From positions 1 through 42,669 of the IMG/VR virus record IMGVR_UViG_3300035698_031681: 42,669 bases of DNA; one strand, 5' to 3'. A program made the position numbers and the translations under genes. Positions 15,925 through 23,981 of the stretch are shown in pieces (within the stretch, counting starts at the first letter, position 1; each line of letters starts with the position of its first letter). This stretch comes from a virus. The notes beneath the pieces were generated by a model that was given only the letters and a program-made list of their open reading frames with translations, did no database searches and had not been told where the DNA came from.

Positions 15925-16124
15925 TTTGAACAATCTCCTTCTTCCTCATCAACAGGTACACCCATAGCCATAAATTTCATTTCTACAGGCTCAAAAGACA
16001 GTTCCCCTTCTTCTGCCATTCTGATAGCTTCTTGAACGGCTGCATCAGCATTCATATCTAATACTACCTCTGATTGAGCAGTAACTTTATATACTTCAAC
16101 TCTAGTTCTAGGTGGATTTTCCAT
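15897..16124 (-). CDS. hypothetical small acidic protein
   Basis: 75 residues. A beta-type start (RVEVYKVTAQSEVVLDM) and an acidic helix (AAVQEAIRMAEEGELSFEP) look like a compact domain. Its stop lies inside the next gene. Function unknown; part of a run of short overlapping genes between the PEP-CTERM gene and the nucleoside hydrolase gene. Confidence 0.55.
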   Translation of the reverse strand: MENPPRTRVEVYKVTAQSEVVLDMNADAAVQEAIRMAEEGELSFEPVEMKFMAMGVPVDEEEGDCSKWPRENTIT

Positions 16125-16125
16125 T

Positions 16126-16431
16126 TTATATATCTTCTCCTGCCTTGGCTAGTCTGATGCCCTGCTCCATTCCTACCCTTACTGCAAATCCTAGAAGTTG
16201 GTCCAGAGCATCTCGGCTACATTCTGTCAAATATCTCTGCATTCTCTCTGGAGTAAAAACTTTTTTTAACTCATTATCTTTGAAGCAGTCTCCGATGCAT
16301 TCTAGCTCCAGTCCCTCCTGATAAACTTTATCTCCTTTAGCCATGATTTCTCTTTTGGCAAAAAGAATAGGGTCCATTATTGCGTCCAACCAAAGAGGCT
16401 CTTTCTCAAAATATATTTTAGTATCGGGCAT
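16126..16431 (-). CDS. hypothetical small protein
   Basis: 101 residues, alpha-helical, with no recognised domain (MPDTKIYFEKEPLWLDAIM...). AGGAG precedes the ATG by eight bases. Overlaps the end of 16418..16654 by 14 bases, so translation is probably coupled. Confidence 0.6.
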   Translation of the reverse strand: MPDTKIYFEKEPLWLDAIMDPILFAKREIMAKGDKVYQEGLELECIGDCFKDNELKKVFTPERMQRYLTECSRDALDQLLGFAVRVGMEQGIRLAKAGEDI

Positions 16432-16654
16432 TTTTTTTACTCCTGTTTCTTTTATAGGGTCCGCCTTCTACGTCTTCTAAATATTTAAGCTCCCATACAG
16501 CCCACTCTAGACACTCTTTAACCACCCGATGATCAGCATCAGTATGTGCCCCATTCTTTATTACTTTTTTTAGATGATCTATATGCCTCAATAGAGTATC
16601 TTGCTTTGCCTTATGCTCTAGTGATTTCATCTTCTTTTTCTCTGGTGACTTCAT
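16418..16654 (-). CDS. small helical protein, paralogue of 17250..17441
   Basis: 78 residues. The core (LRHIDHLKKVIKNGAHTDAD, then VVKECLEWAVWELKYLED) aligns with that of 17250..17441 (MIKYIDRLDKI..., IVAQCLKWAVLELKFIKE). A basic 'KKKMKS' repeat leads it. The two copies flank the PEP-CTERM gene in the same operon. ATGA overlap with the PEP-CTERM stop. Function unknown. Confidence 0.6.
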   Translation of the reverse strand: MKSPEKKKMKSLEHKAKQDTLLRHIDHLKKVIKNGAHTDADHRVVKECLEWAVWELKYLEDVEGGPYKRNRSKKNARY

Positions 16655-17253
16655 CTTCTCTTTCTCCTACGCAGTAACCCTACTCCACCCAACCCCAACA
16701 GTAAAATAGTAGCAGGTTCAGGGGTAACTGCTGGGCCTGGGACACCACCTAGTATGTGAAAATAGATAGGCTCACTATATCCATAGCCTATCACTTCTCC
16801 CACTAATTTATGTTCTCCCGGAGGAATCTCCCAACCTCCCATCAACCAATCGTCATATTGATCTCCCCATATTCTCCCAGTTCGAGGAGGCAACGATAAA
16901 TAACTTTTAATACGAGAACCAGGAAAAATATCTGCGGCACGATATATATCATCTATAATAAAGGTTGACTGCACACTCCGTTCAAACCCTAAATTCACTG
17001 TTTTGTTTTTATGAGGATTGTAGACACTAATCTGTATATCTATAAACTCCCCATCAAAATACCAATAATCTCCGGTAGATACGGTAATATTTAACTTTGG
17101 ATTTTTAGTCAGTTTGAAGTTATCAGGCTTATCCAAAATTAAGTTAGCCTCTGCTGCATTACACAGCAGGGCTGTTATCAACAGAAAGACGATACTCGCT
17201 ATTGTTATCATTAGTTTAAACTGCCATGTCATTTCTTTTCGAGATCGTTTCAT
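16651..17253 (-). CDS. PEP-CTERM sorted exported protein
   Basis: 200 residues: a basic N-terminus and hydrophobic signal (about 11-30) ending near CNAAEA, a beta-rich middle domain, and a C-terminal sorting signal PEPATILLLGLGGVGLL followed by RRRKRR. PEP-CTERM proteins are exported by Gram-negative hosts and processed by exosortase. Finding one inside a tight viral-style operon (4-base overlaps on both sides) suggests the element sends a protein to the host envelope using host exosortase. The middle domain is unassigned. Confidence 0.85.
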   Translation of the reverse strand: MKRSRKEMTWQFKLMITIASIVFLLITALLCNAAEANLILDKPDNFKLTKNPKLNITVSTGDYWYFDGEFIDIQISVYNPHKNKTVNLGFERSVQSTFIIDDIYRAADIFPGSRIKSYLSLPPRTGRIWGDQYDDWLMGGWEIPPGEHKLVGEVIGYGYSEPIYFHILGGVPGPAVTPEPATILLLGLGGVGLLRRRKRR

Positions 17254-17441
17254 GATTTATCTTTTTCTTTTTGCTCTTTGATAAACTTTAATTCTAAGAC
17301 AGCCCATTTAAGACATTGGGCAACGATTAACATATCCGTATCTTCTTTAGGGCCTTCTTCAGATATCTTATCCAGACGATCTATGTATTTTATCATGGCG
17401 TCTTCTAAAGATTGCTTCACTACTAAATCTGTTATCTTCAT
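17250..17441 (-). CDS. small helical protein, paralogue of 16418..16654
   Basis: 63 residues from the ATG at 17441 (AAGGGA upstream; a GTG one codon earlier is also in frame). The core IVAQCLKWAVLELKF matches VVKECLEWAVWELKY of 16418..16654. It lies between RtcB and the PEP-CTERM gene with a 4-base overlap to the latter. Function unknown. Confidence 0.6.
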   Translation of the reverse strand: MKITDLVVKQSLEDAMIKYIDRLDKISEEGPKEDTDMLIVAQCLKWAVLELKFIKEQKEKDKS

Positions 17442-17444
17442 CAC

Positions 17445-18299
17445 TTATCCCTTCAACACTGCTAAGGGCGTTAATCTCATAACTGGCTCTACTAAATCTG
17501 ACTGAGCCTTGATTACCATATCAATATCTTTGTAAGCTTGTGGAGCTTCTCCAAGATCCATCAAACCTGTATCTTTATTCTTCTTCCTGCTCTTCAACTT
17601 CTTGAATCCGTCGAAAACTATACCTTCCATGTCCTTATCGCAGTCTTCCTTTGATAAGCTTCTTGAAGCGTTCATTCTTCCCATCTTTCTTCCTGCTCCA
17701 TGAGAGCAAGAGTTAAAAGAATCAGCGTTACCTAATCCCCTTACGATGTAAGAAGCAGTTCCCATAGATCCAGGGATAATTCCTAACTCACCTTTTCTAG
17801 CTGAAGTTGCACCTTTCCTATGCACCCATACATCTTGTCCGAAGTGGTGTTCTAAAGAAGCAAAGTTGTGATGAATGTTGATCTCGTTAGAGAAATCTAC
17901 ACCTTCTATCACTGAACATACAGATAGCTTGAAAGCGTCCATCATTCTCTTTCTATTTTCTGCTGCATACTCTAATGCCAATTGCATATCTTGCAAATAG
18001 TCTTTCCCTTCTTGACTATTAGTAGGCAAAAATGAAGAATCTTCGTTAGGAATATTTGAGTGCCACTTCTTATTTAATCCAACTGCTATTTTATGGTGAT
18101 ACTCAGCAGTCTTATATCCTAAATTTCTAGAACCAGAGTGAACCATAAGACAAAGAACTCCCTCAGCATCTTTTTGAATTTCCTGGAAGTGGTTGCCTGT
18201 CCCGAGAGTCCCAAGCCCATCAGCCATATAACCTACCAGCTCTTCTTTAGTTTCTACTCCTATCATTTCTTTTAATCTACTAAATGGTATTTTTGACAT
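17445..18299 (-). CDS. rtcB: RtcB RNA ligase, C-terminal piece
   Basis: 284 residues holding most of the RtcB active site: GTGNHF (His37), VHSGSRNLG (His54), NIHHNF (His143/144), HRKGATSARKG, PGSMGTASYIV and CSHGAGR with His200, the residue guanylylated in RtcB. RtcB joins 2',3'-cyclic phosphate or 3'-phosphate RNA ends to 5'-OH ends. The metal ligands Asp and Cys lie on the separate piece at 19145..19576. This piece has its own ATG with GGAG eight bases upstream, inside the end of the endonuclease gene. Removing MSK leaves IPFSRLKEM, which would follow the other piece's last residues VDFDK directly. Confidence 0.9.
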   Translation of the reverse strand: MSKIPFSRLKEMIGVETKEELVGYMADGLGTLGTGNHFQEIQKDAEGVLCLMVHSGSRNLGYKTAEYHHKIAVGLNKKWHSNIPNEDSSFLPTNSQEGKDYLQDMQLALEYAAENRKRMMDAFKLSVCSVIEGVDFSNEINIHHNFASLEHHFGQDVWVHRKGATSARKGELGIIPGSMGTASYIVRGLGNADSFNSCSHGAGRKMGRMNASRSLSKEDCDKDMEGIVFDGFKKLKSRKKNKDTGLMDLGEAPQAYKDIDMVIKAQSDLVEPVMRLTPLAVLKG

Positions 18300-19071
18300 T
18301 ACTCAATCTCCAAAAACGATTTTTAATCGAACTAATACTTCTATTTAAATACTGTGATGAATATTCAATAGTGTGATTTAGAACAAATTTATCTTGTTCT
18401 TCATTCCATGGTACTTTTCTAACTATCTTTCTCATATTTTTAGGTCTCTTCCATTTTAACGCTTCCTTAGCTTTCAACATCTTCCTATCTAAGCATAAGC
18501 AAAACTTATAATATAACTTTTTGATAACCAGTTGAGCATCTTCTTTATATAAACAAATGTTATAAATATTGTCTCTTTTGTTTCGTTTTGTTCTTTTAAC
18601 TTCTCCCGTTATTTTTTCCAGAAATAACATATATTCCTGAGCTAAAATTTCACTATCTGTAGTCAAAGATAAAAAAGGAAATTTTTGGGAAGTTGTTCCT
18701 AATGAACCATCTCCATCAATAATACCTCTCCAGTAATCAATGACAGAATGCCTGTCTGATGGTGGTTTAATAATTTTACTCTTTTTACCAACTGGCACAT
18801 AAGGCTTAATCCACTCTCGAAAATCTTTGTTATATATTCTTATATAAATAGACTCATATATCTGTCCATTGGTATAATTAGTTATAGTTTCTCGACTCTT
18901 TATAGTATAATTGCAAGTTAATAAATCAGCAACTTTTTTAATTATATCTTTATCCTTTTCACTAATTTCTAAAGATACTCTTCCTCTGTTTCTAGTACTA
19001 GCACTATGATGTCCATCTGTTTGTAACAATCCTACCATATACGAGATTAACGGATCTTCTAAATTATACAT
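18280..19071 (-). CDS. LAGLIDADG homing endonuclease inserted in rtcB
   Basis: 263 residues with two LAGLIDADG motifs, YMVGLLQTDGH (about 10-20) and YWRGIIDGDGSLG (about 113-125), so a monomeric homing endonuclease that cuts an unsplit rtcB allele and copies itself in. The C-terminal 55 residues (KVPWNEEQDKFVLNHTIEYS...) look like a SANT/Myb-type DNA-binding tail. It has its own AAGGAG site, and its stop overlaps the downstream rtcB piece by 20 bases. Only about 75 bases lie between the upstream rtcB stop and this gene, too few for a group I intron core unless the core overlaps the coding sequence. Confidence 0.92.
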   Translation of the reverse strand: MYNLEDPLISYMVGLLQTDGHHSASTRNRGRVSLEISEKDKDIIKKVADLLTCNYTIKSRETITNYTNGQIYESIYIRIYNKDFREWIKPYVPVGKKSKIIKPPSDRHSVIDYWRGIIDGDGSLGTTSQKFPFLSLTTDSEILAQEYMLFLEKITGEVKRTKRNKRDNIYNICLYKEDAQLVIKKLYYKFCLCLDRKMLKAKEALKWKRPKNMRKIVRKVPWNEEQDKFVLNHTIEYSSQYLNRSISSIKNRFWRLSNVKNTI

Positions 19072-19085
19072 TTGTATCTCCTTAA

Positions 19086-19118
19086 AAATGATTTAATGTA
19101 TTTCACATACTATCATTT
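19086..19118 (-). promoter_or_regulatory. hairpin in the homing-endonuclease leader
   Basis: On the minus strand AAATGAT/ATCATTT (7 bp) encloses a GTAT/ATAC stem and is followed by TTTTAAGGAG, the endonuclease ribosome site. It could be a weak terminator or a brake on endonuclease expression. Confidence 0.45.
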
Positions 19119-19144
19119 CTAAGAAAAATACGTAATTCCTCTAT

Positions 19145-19576
19145 TTATTTATCAAAATCTACATTTTTTTCTAACCACTCTTCTACCCACTCTTTATTAC
19201 TCTGGAACTCCTTGCTATTATGTTGATGATGAGCAAATCCTACAGGAGTAGTAGTTTTTACTATAGAAATAATTTTTTGCAAATCTTGCTTCGATACTTC
19301 GTCTGCTAAAATGTTACTTCTAATAGACCCCATTCCACAACCAATATCCACTCCGACAAAAAATGGACAAATAGCATCTTTTAACGCACACACTCCACCA
19401 ATAGGTAATGCGTACCCTGTATGTGTATCAGGCATTAAAGATACATGGTGAAATATAGCAGGATGATTAGAAGCATTTACGGCCTGAGATAGGCAGCTTT
19501 CCTCTACATCCTCTATCTTATCCAACCAAATTTTGATAGGTACTTTTTGCTTTGCTTCGTCATTTATTATAAACAT
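19145..19576 (-). CDS. rtcB: RtcB RNA ligase, N-terminal piece
   Basis: 143 residues matching the start of RtcB: HHVSLMPDTHTGYALPIGG (about 43-61) and VGVDIGCGMGS (about 75-84), in which Asp77 and Cys80 are manganese ligands. It stops with VDFDK at a TAA created where the homing endonuclease gene was inserted. The two pieces sum to 427 residues, a normal RtcB length, and together carry every catalytic residue I can check. AAGGA precedes the ATG. It follows the ATPase-peptidase gene by 26 bases. Confidence 0.9.
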   Translation of the reverse strand: MFIINDEAKQKVPIKIWLDKIEDVEESCLSQAVNASNHPAIFHHVSLMPDTHTGYALPIGGVCALKDAICPFFVGVDIGCGMGSIRSNILADEVSKQDLQKIISIVKTTTPVGFAHHQHNSKEFQSNKEWVEEWLEKNVDFDK

Positions 19577-19602
19577 AGTTATTCCTTCTTCCTACTCTAC
19601 CC

Positions 19603-21621
19603 CTATCCAATTTGTTTCTTTTTTCGATCTATTACGCTTTGTTTAATCTTTTTATATGCTTTTTCCCCCGCAAATTTCTGATATATTTCTTCATAACCAG
19701 GGTAAAGAGTATTTTCTGTGTCATGTACTTCAATCATAATACTACTACTTTTAGCTAATTCTTGAAACTTTTCTGGATTAATAGTTTCATGTTCAATAAT
19801 ATAATTAGATACTTTTCGTAGGAAATCTAAATTTTGCCTGAGAATCTCCGAAGCTGCATCTTTACATTCTACTAATAAATTTTCCATCTTTTCATGAGTT
19901 TTGTCAACATCAAAAAATACGTTTCTCCCAGTAAGAGTATTAGCAGGATTTTGAATAAGTCCATTGTACCCATCAAAACCCCATTCTCTTACATAATTAC
20001 TAACAACAGTAGTGGCCTGTTTTATATCGCTGGCCGCACCATTGGTTTTATTAATGTCTCCAAATACAGATTCTTCAGCAACCATTCCTGCCATAAGAAC
20101 CGTTATTTTTTTCTTAAGTAATTCTTTAGAACCAACCAGAGAATGCATTCCAACATAACCACCCACTCTTTCCAAAGATGCATTCCCCACCACTTGAGAA
20201 GGAGCAAGATTAAAACAAATAGCATATGCCACGCCATGACCTGCTTCATGAACAGCAGTAACAACTCTTTGATTAAAAGATGTTTCTGATCTAATTTTAT
20301 CAAGAGTTCCTTCTACCGGGTATTTAACTTCTTTCTCCCCCAAAGACGCTACAAAATTACCATCTCTGTAAGAGACCATTATTTGTACAATATTATTTAT
20401 TAGACAAAACATTACTACATTGGGAATGGCATTTCCTACAGTGGCAGAAATAGTGGAAAGTACTGGCCTAACTCCCTGAGAAGGGAATACTCCATTACGA
20501 TAAATAAAATCATATACTCCCTGATCTAAATCTATTTTTATCTTATTATCCTTAAAAGTTATATCCAGCATTTCTTGTGTTTTTCGTTTAATAATCTCTT
20601 CGTAACTCCTCCTGCTCAAAGATGGATAAACAAGATGAACATTCCCAAAACGAGATATTTGTTCCGGTTTAAATCTATTGCCTAAAGCCTCCTTAATGGA
20701 AATCATATTGATTCTTTTAGAAGCTGCATGGAAAATATCAGCATCAATATCGGCATCATCAGCAGTGTCGGCCATAGGATAAGCTTCATCTAAATTACCT
20801 GATACGAAAATTAATAAACGAGAATACGCCTCTCCTTCAAATGTAGTTTGATCATGCATAGCATCTAAAATAAGTTGCTGCTTTTTAGAAGCGTCCCATT
20901 GCATAATCTTAACTATATCCTCTTTTAAACGCAAAGCTTTCTTAAGATATCTGGATTCATAATAAGTCTGTTTATATTTTGAATCCTTTATCATAATTTT
21001 CTCTTCTTCTTTTTTTTTCTTGCTCTTCCGTTTCTTTCTTTTTGTTTCTTCTTTTTTTTCTTCTTCTTCTCTCTCCTGCTTATCTTCTTCCAACATGGAT
21101 TCAATATAAAACTGCATTAATCTACTTTTTTGATAACCATCTGGCCCAAATTTACCATCACTTAATAAAGCCCATAAATCTTGAAATTTCACATCGGGAA
21201 TATCGATTTTATGCTCATCAATGGTTCTAAATTTTTGAATCTCATCAAGTAGCAATATCCCTGGTTCATCAGTTTCAAGACTAGAATAATCAAGCACAGT
21301 TTTAATCGATGTGTCCCCCCATATATTGCCTCCTTTTGTACTCAAATCACTTTCTACAAACTTATCTCCAAAATTTAATTCTCTCACTAAATTTCTAACT
21401 AAATCAGTCTTCCCAACTCCGGTTAATCCCCATAAGCAAATAATAACGGGCCGACATATAACTTCTGGCATAATGTACCATACCTGAATATTGTCAATAA
21501 TCCTATCAATAATATCATCAATCCCTATAAATTTCTTCTTCAAATTCAAAGCAACATTTACTAATTTTTTCTTACCTTCTTCTATCCTATTGATTATTTT
21601 TTCGTGTTTTATCTTTGCCAT
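19603..21621 (-). CDS. Clp-type AAA+ ATPase fused to FtsH-type M41 peptidase
   Basis: 672 residues. The N-terminal half is a Clp/ClpB-type AAA+ domain: Walker A GLTGVGKT (65-72), Walker B GILLLDE (121-127), and RFGNVHLVYPSLSRRSYEEI, typical of the end of a Clp D2 ATPase. A highly charged Lys/Glu insert lies near 185-215. The C-terminal third is an M41 zinc peptidase: HEAGH (about 457-461) and the third ligand Asp in AASDIKQAT (about 531). FtsH normally carries M41 on a classical AAA domain with membrane anchors; here there are none, so this would be a soluble protease with a different motor. It probably degrades host or viral proteins. Confidence 0.85.
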   Translation of the reverse strand: MAKIKHEKIINRIEEGKKKLVNVALNLKKKFIGIDDIIDRIIDNIQVWYIMPEVICRPVIICLWGLTGVGKTDLVRNLVRELNFGDKFVESDLSTKGGNIWGDTSIKTVLDYSSLETDEPGILLLDEIQKFRTIDEHKIDIPDVKFQDLWALLSDGKFGPDGYQKSRLMQFYIESMLEEDKQEREEEEKKEETKRKKRKSKKKKEEEKIMIKDSKYKQTYYESRYLKKALRLKEDIVKIMQWDASKKQQLILDAMHDQTTFEGEAYSRLLIFVSGNLDEAYPMADTADDADIDADIFHAASKRINMISIKEALGNRFKPEQISRFGNVHLVYPSLSRRSYEEIIKRKTQEMLDITFKDNKIKIDLDQGVYDFIYRNGVFPSQGVRPVLSTISATVGNAIPNVVMFCLINNIVQIMVSYRDGNFVASLGEKEVKYPVEGTLDKIRSETSFNQRVVTAVHEAGHGVAYAICFNLAPSQVVGNASLERVGGYVGMHSLVGSKELLKKKITVLMAGMVAEESVFGDINKTNGAASDIKQATTVVSNYVREWGFDGYNGLIQNPANTLTGRNVFFDVDKTHEKMENLLVECKDAASEILRQNLDFLRKVSNYIIEHETINPEKFQELAKSSSIMIEVHDTENTLYPGYEEIYQKFAGEKAYKKIKQSVIDRKKKQIG

Positions 21622-21667
21622 ATTACATCTGACCTTCTATATATATTTACACAACATTACTTCAACA

Positions 21668-22084
21668 TTACTTCATTGATTCATTCATAAAGTCGGCCGC
21701 TGCCTCCAAACTATCAAACACCTTGGCTCCGTTACCTTCTACCATTGTAGACACTGCACCCAGAGACTTCCATTGTCCCTCTGTGAATTTTTCTTCTCCG
21801 TCTTTTTCTATACAGACAAAAATAGTTTTATCAGGACGTTTATTTGAATCATCTACCACCTCTGCAATAGAGTAAACTCCGGTCATTTTCGGAGTAATGG
21901 TATAGAGACAAAAATCACATGTTTCTCGTTCCTGTATTTCCTGCTCCATACACTCTGAAGTCCAATCATCGACAACAGGATTAAAGTAATCAATATCTAA
22001 CGAATCGATAATTGTGTCTCTCCATGTCGATTCGTTGCACGTGCCCATTAATGCTACTCTCTTATTTTTTGCTTTTTCTTGCAT
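21668..22084 (-). CDS. nucleoside 2-deoxyribosyltransferase-like protein
   Basis: 138 residues. Pattern: VALMGTCNESTWRD (about 10-23), YFNPVVDDWT, a helix QEIQERETCDFCLYTITPKM and SIAEVVDDSNKRP, as in the short nucleoside deoxyribosyltransferase-like family common in phages and bacteria. Family members cleave or exchange bases of nucleosides or nucleotides. The protein may act in nucleotide salvage. AGAGG lies seven bases before ATG; the start overlaps the GIY-YIG gene end by 23 bases. Confidence 0.75.
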   Translation of the reverse strand: MQEKAKNKRVALMGTCNESTWRDTIIDSLDIDYFNPVVDDWTSECMEQEIQERETCDFCLYTITPKMTGVYSIAEVVDDSNKRPDKTIFVCIEKDGEEKFTEGQWKSLGAVSTMVEGNGAKVFDSLEAAADFMNESMK

Positions 22085-22658
22085 CTCTGTACCTCTTTCT
22101 AATACTGTTAATAGTGGTTAACTTAACGTTATATATTTTGGATATTTTTCTTAAAGAAAAACCATAATTAAACAAATCCATCATTTCTCTTTCTGTCTGA
22201 TCATCTAATTTTCTACATGACTTAGATCTATTTGCTATTGCCTCTTTGGAGTGAGATCGGCCTGTCAAAGTTTTACTTATTTTTCTTTTTTGCTCCTCAC
22301 TGATAGTCCCTCCCTTTAACCTTTCTGAATATCTTTTATAAATATCATCATGCAACCTACCGAATTCCCCACCATAGGTTTTATTATACCCAAAAGACCT
22401 ATCATACGTATTCTTGTCTTTTATCCAGTATTTCTCTCTTTCTGACAAAGCCTCTTCTGCACATTCTTCAATAATATAAAATTCAAATGATTGAGAACCA
22501 TATTTATTAAAAGAAGATTGTAAATGTCTATTCTTATGAGTCCCGTCTCTTAGCCTTCTTTTATGAAATAAAAAACGATATTCGATATCTTTGCTTAAAC
22601 CTATATACATCTTATTACTTACCGTATTTTTAATAATATATATCCCTGTTGTTCCCAT
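22062..22658 (-). CDS. GIY-YIG homing endonuclease with NUMOD3-like repeat
   Basis: 198 residues from the ATG with GGAG six bases upstream; an in-frame TTG 11 codons earlier is less likely. The N-terminal domain has GIYIIKN...MYIGLS (the GIY and YIG strands), and a catalytic Glu probably in EREKYWIKDKN. GRSHSKEAIANRS is a NUMOD3-type DNA-binding segment, and the end (SLRKISKIYNVKLTTINSIR) is a helix-turn-helix. It is a freestanding mobile endonuclease gene; I see no split gene around it. Confidence 0.88.
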   Translation of the reverse strand: MGTTGIYIIKNTVSNKMYIGLSKDIEYRFLFHKRRLRDGTHKNRHLQSSFNKYGSQSFEFYIIEECAEEALSEREKYWIKDKNTYDRSFGYNKTYGGEFGRLHDDIYKRYSERLKGGTISEEQKRKISKTLTGRSHSKEAIANRSKSCRKLDDQTEREMMDLFNYGFSLRKISKIYNVKLTTINSIRKRYRDARKSKK

Positions 22659-22695
22659 ATCTAACTCCATAAAAAAAGAGCAAATCCTCAATCCT

Positions 22696-22774
22696 GAACG
22701 CCCGTAAAGGAAAGAAAAAATACTCTTTAATATATAATCTAATTTTTCTGTTAGAATACTTTAATCGGGCGTCC
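22696..22774 (-). other. long-range stem-loop upstream of GIY-YIG gene
   Basis: On the minus strand GGACGCCCG (22766..22774) pairs with CGGGCGTTC (22696..22704) with one wobble, and an inner AAAG/CTTT helix closes a 49-base loop. The stem is GC-rich in an otherwise AT-rich gap. It could be an mRNA leader structure, a small RNA, or the scar of the endonuclease's insertion. The rest of 22659..22869 shows no gene. Confidence 0.4.
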
Positions 22775-22869
22775 AAGTATCCTAACTATAATTATATATT
22801 ATGTAATTAGAGTAATGTTCCTTCTTTATTCTTGGGAACTATAAATATCTATTAAATTTTCAAAGAACA

Positions 22870-23223
22870 TCAAATATCAAACTGTTCTGCTCTGATCATC
22901 GCACTGCAATGCGATTCTACCATATGTTCTACATCTTCTAGCTCTTTCTTCATCTCCGCCAAATCTTTTTTTGCTTTTTCTACTGCACTTACTAATTTTA
23001 TTTTTTCTTCTCTTAGTAATAATGCGTCATCCTCTAGTCTTTTTATTTCCGCTTTAGTATCAGCAGTTGGGCCTTCAGGATGACCAAAAATTAGATCTTG
23101 GTTCTCAAAGTTACCAACTACCCAACCTACCATATTTTTTATACACTTTTCCGAAAGATACTCTTTATCCTCTTGAAGGCACTCACGGATTGCTTCTTCA
23201 GTTACATCATCCATATCATACAT
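22870..23223 (-). CDS. hypothetical coiled-coil protein
   Basis: 117 residues. Residues about 50-105 are a heptad-like coiled coil (KAEIKRLEDDALLLREEKIK...AKKDLAEMKKELEDVE). The acidic N-terminus and the short ending RAEQFDI recall the coiled-coil genes at 27.7-29.2 kb. The start follows the glycosyltransferase stop directly and has no clear ribosome site. Function unknown. Confidence 0.6.
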   Translation of the reverse strand: MYDMDDVTEEAIRECLQEDKEYLSEKCIKNMVGWVVGNFENQDLIFGHPEGPTADTKAEIKRLEDDALLLREEKIKLVSAVEKAKKDLAEMKKELEDVEHMVESHCSAMIRAEQFDI

Positions 23224-23964
23224 TTAGGCCCACTGTAATATCTCTTTTATCTCTGCCTCAAGTTCTTCGTCTGTGTATGACTCTACCACATCTAATCTTT
23301 TATCTGATACTTTATCTCCTATTATCCATAACTGATTTAGTAAATTTCTACCATCTACTTCTGTATTATGGCATAGGACACTTGGTATAGAAGTGTCATG
23401 CCTCTCTTCTACGTAAGCTCCTGGCATAATAAACGGCATAAAACCAGCTGAAAGAAATCTTAACGCCAGATCTATATCTGCCAACTGACCAGAAAATCTT
23501 CTGTCTATCCCTCCTAATTCATCCCATGTCTGCCTATTAAAGATTGTTCCCATAGACATAACAGGAGAATTATCCTTAGTATGATCGGCTACCAGAAGAT
23601 TATCCCAAAATTGCCCATGAGATTTAAACCTGGTCCCGATAAGGGAGTTTTTCATATATAGCTTATCCACATAATAACTGAACCAGTCTAAATACCCCGA
23701 AGAATAAAGACAATCATCAGAGGTTATTACTAAATATTCCCCTATTGCTTGACGAGAAGCCATTTCCACTGCCATAGGCTGCTTCGCATCCGTTACTATA
23801 TATTTAAAATTAGAAGGCATAAGCCCATCAGGGGGGTTAAAACCTGCAAAGATTACTTCATATTTACTATTTCCTTCATTATTTAATAGGGAGTTATAAG
23901 TGGCCAGATATTCATCTTTGCCTCTTATACCTCCTCCAACAAAACTAATCTTCACATCTGACAC
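23224..23964 (-). CDS. family 2-type glycosyltransferase
   Basis: 246 residues with a GT-A layout: a beta-alpha nucleotide-binding start (KISFVGGGIRGKDEYLATYN), VEMASRQAIGEYLVITSDDC in which SDD is the probable metal-binding DxD equivalent (about 82-84), then MGTIFNRQTWDELGGIDRRF and a DIDLALRFLSAG acceptor region. It would move a sugar from an activated donor, perhaps to DNA, glycan or a surface protein. The start is GTG with AGGAG eight bases before it. Confidence 0.8.
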   Translation of the reverse strand: MSDVKISFVGGGIRGKDEYLATYNSLLNNEGNSKYEVIFAGFNPPDGLMPSNFKYIVTDAKQPMAVEMASRQAIGEYLVITSDDCLYSSGYLDWFSYYVDKLYMKNSLIGTRFKSHGQFWDNLLVADHTKDNSPVMSMGTIFNRQTWDELGGIDRRFSGQLADIDLALRFLSAGFMPFIMPGAYVEERHDTSIPSVLCHNTEVDGRNLLNQLWIIGDKVSDKRLDVVESYTDEELEAEIKEILQWA

Positions 23965-23981
23965 AAATCTATCTCCTATGC

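Noticed and set aside
19072-19144. Group I intron in rtcB
   Set aside because: Only about 75 non-coding bases lie outside the endonuclease gene, too few for a full catalytic core. Not fully excluded because the core could overlap coding sequence.
18280-19576. Intein in RtcB
   Set aside because: The first rtcB piece ends at a stop codon before the endonuclease gene, and the endonuclease has its own ribosome site and stop; no in-frame joining and no splicing motifs.
22696-22774. tRNA or standard Y RNA
   Set aside because: No cloverleaf, no CCA end and no T-loop consensus; the stem has a 49-base AT-rich loop.
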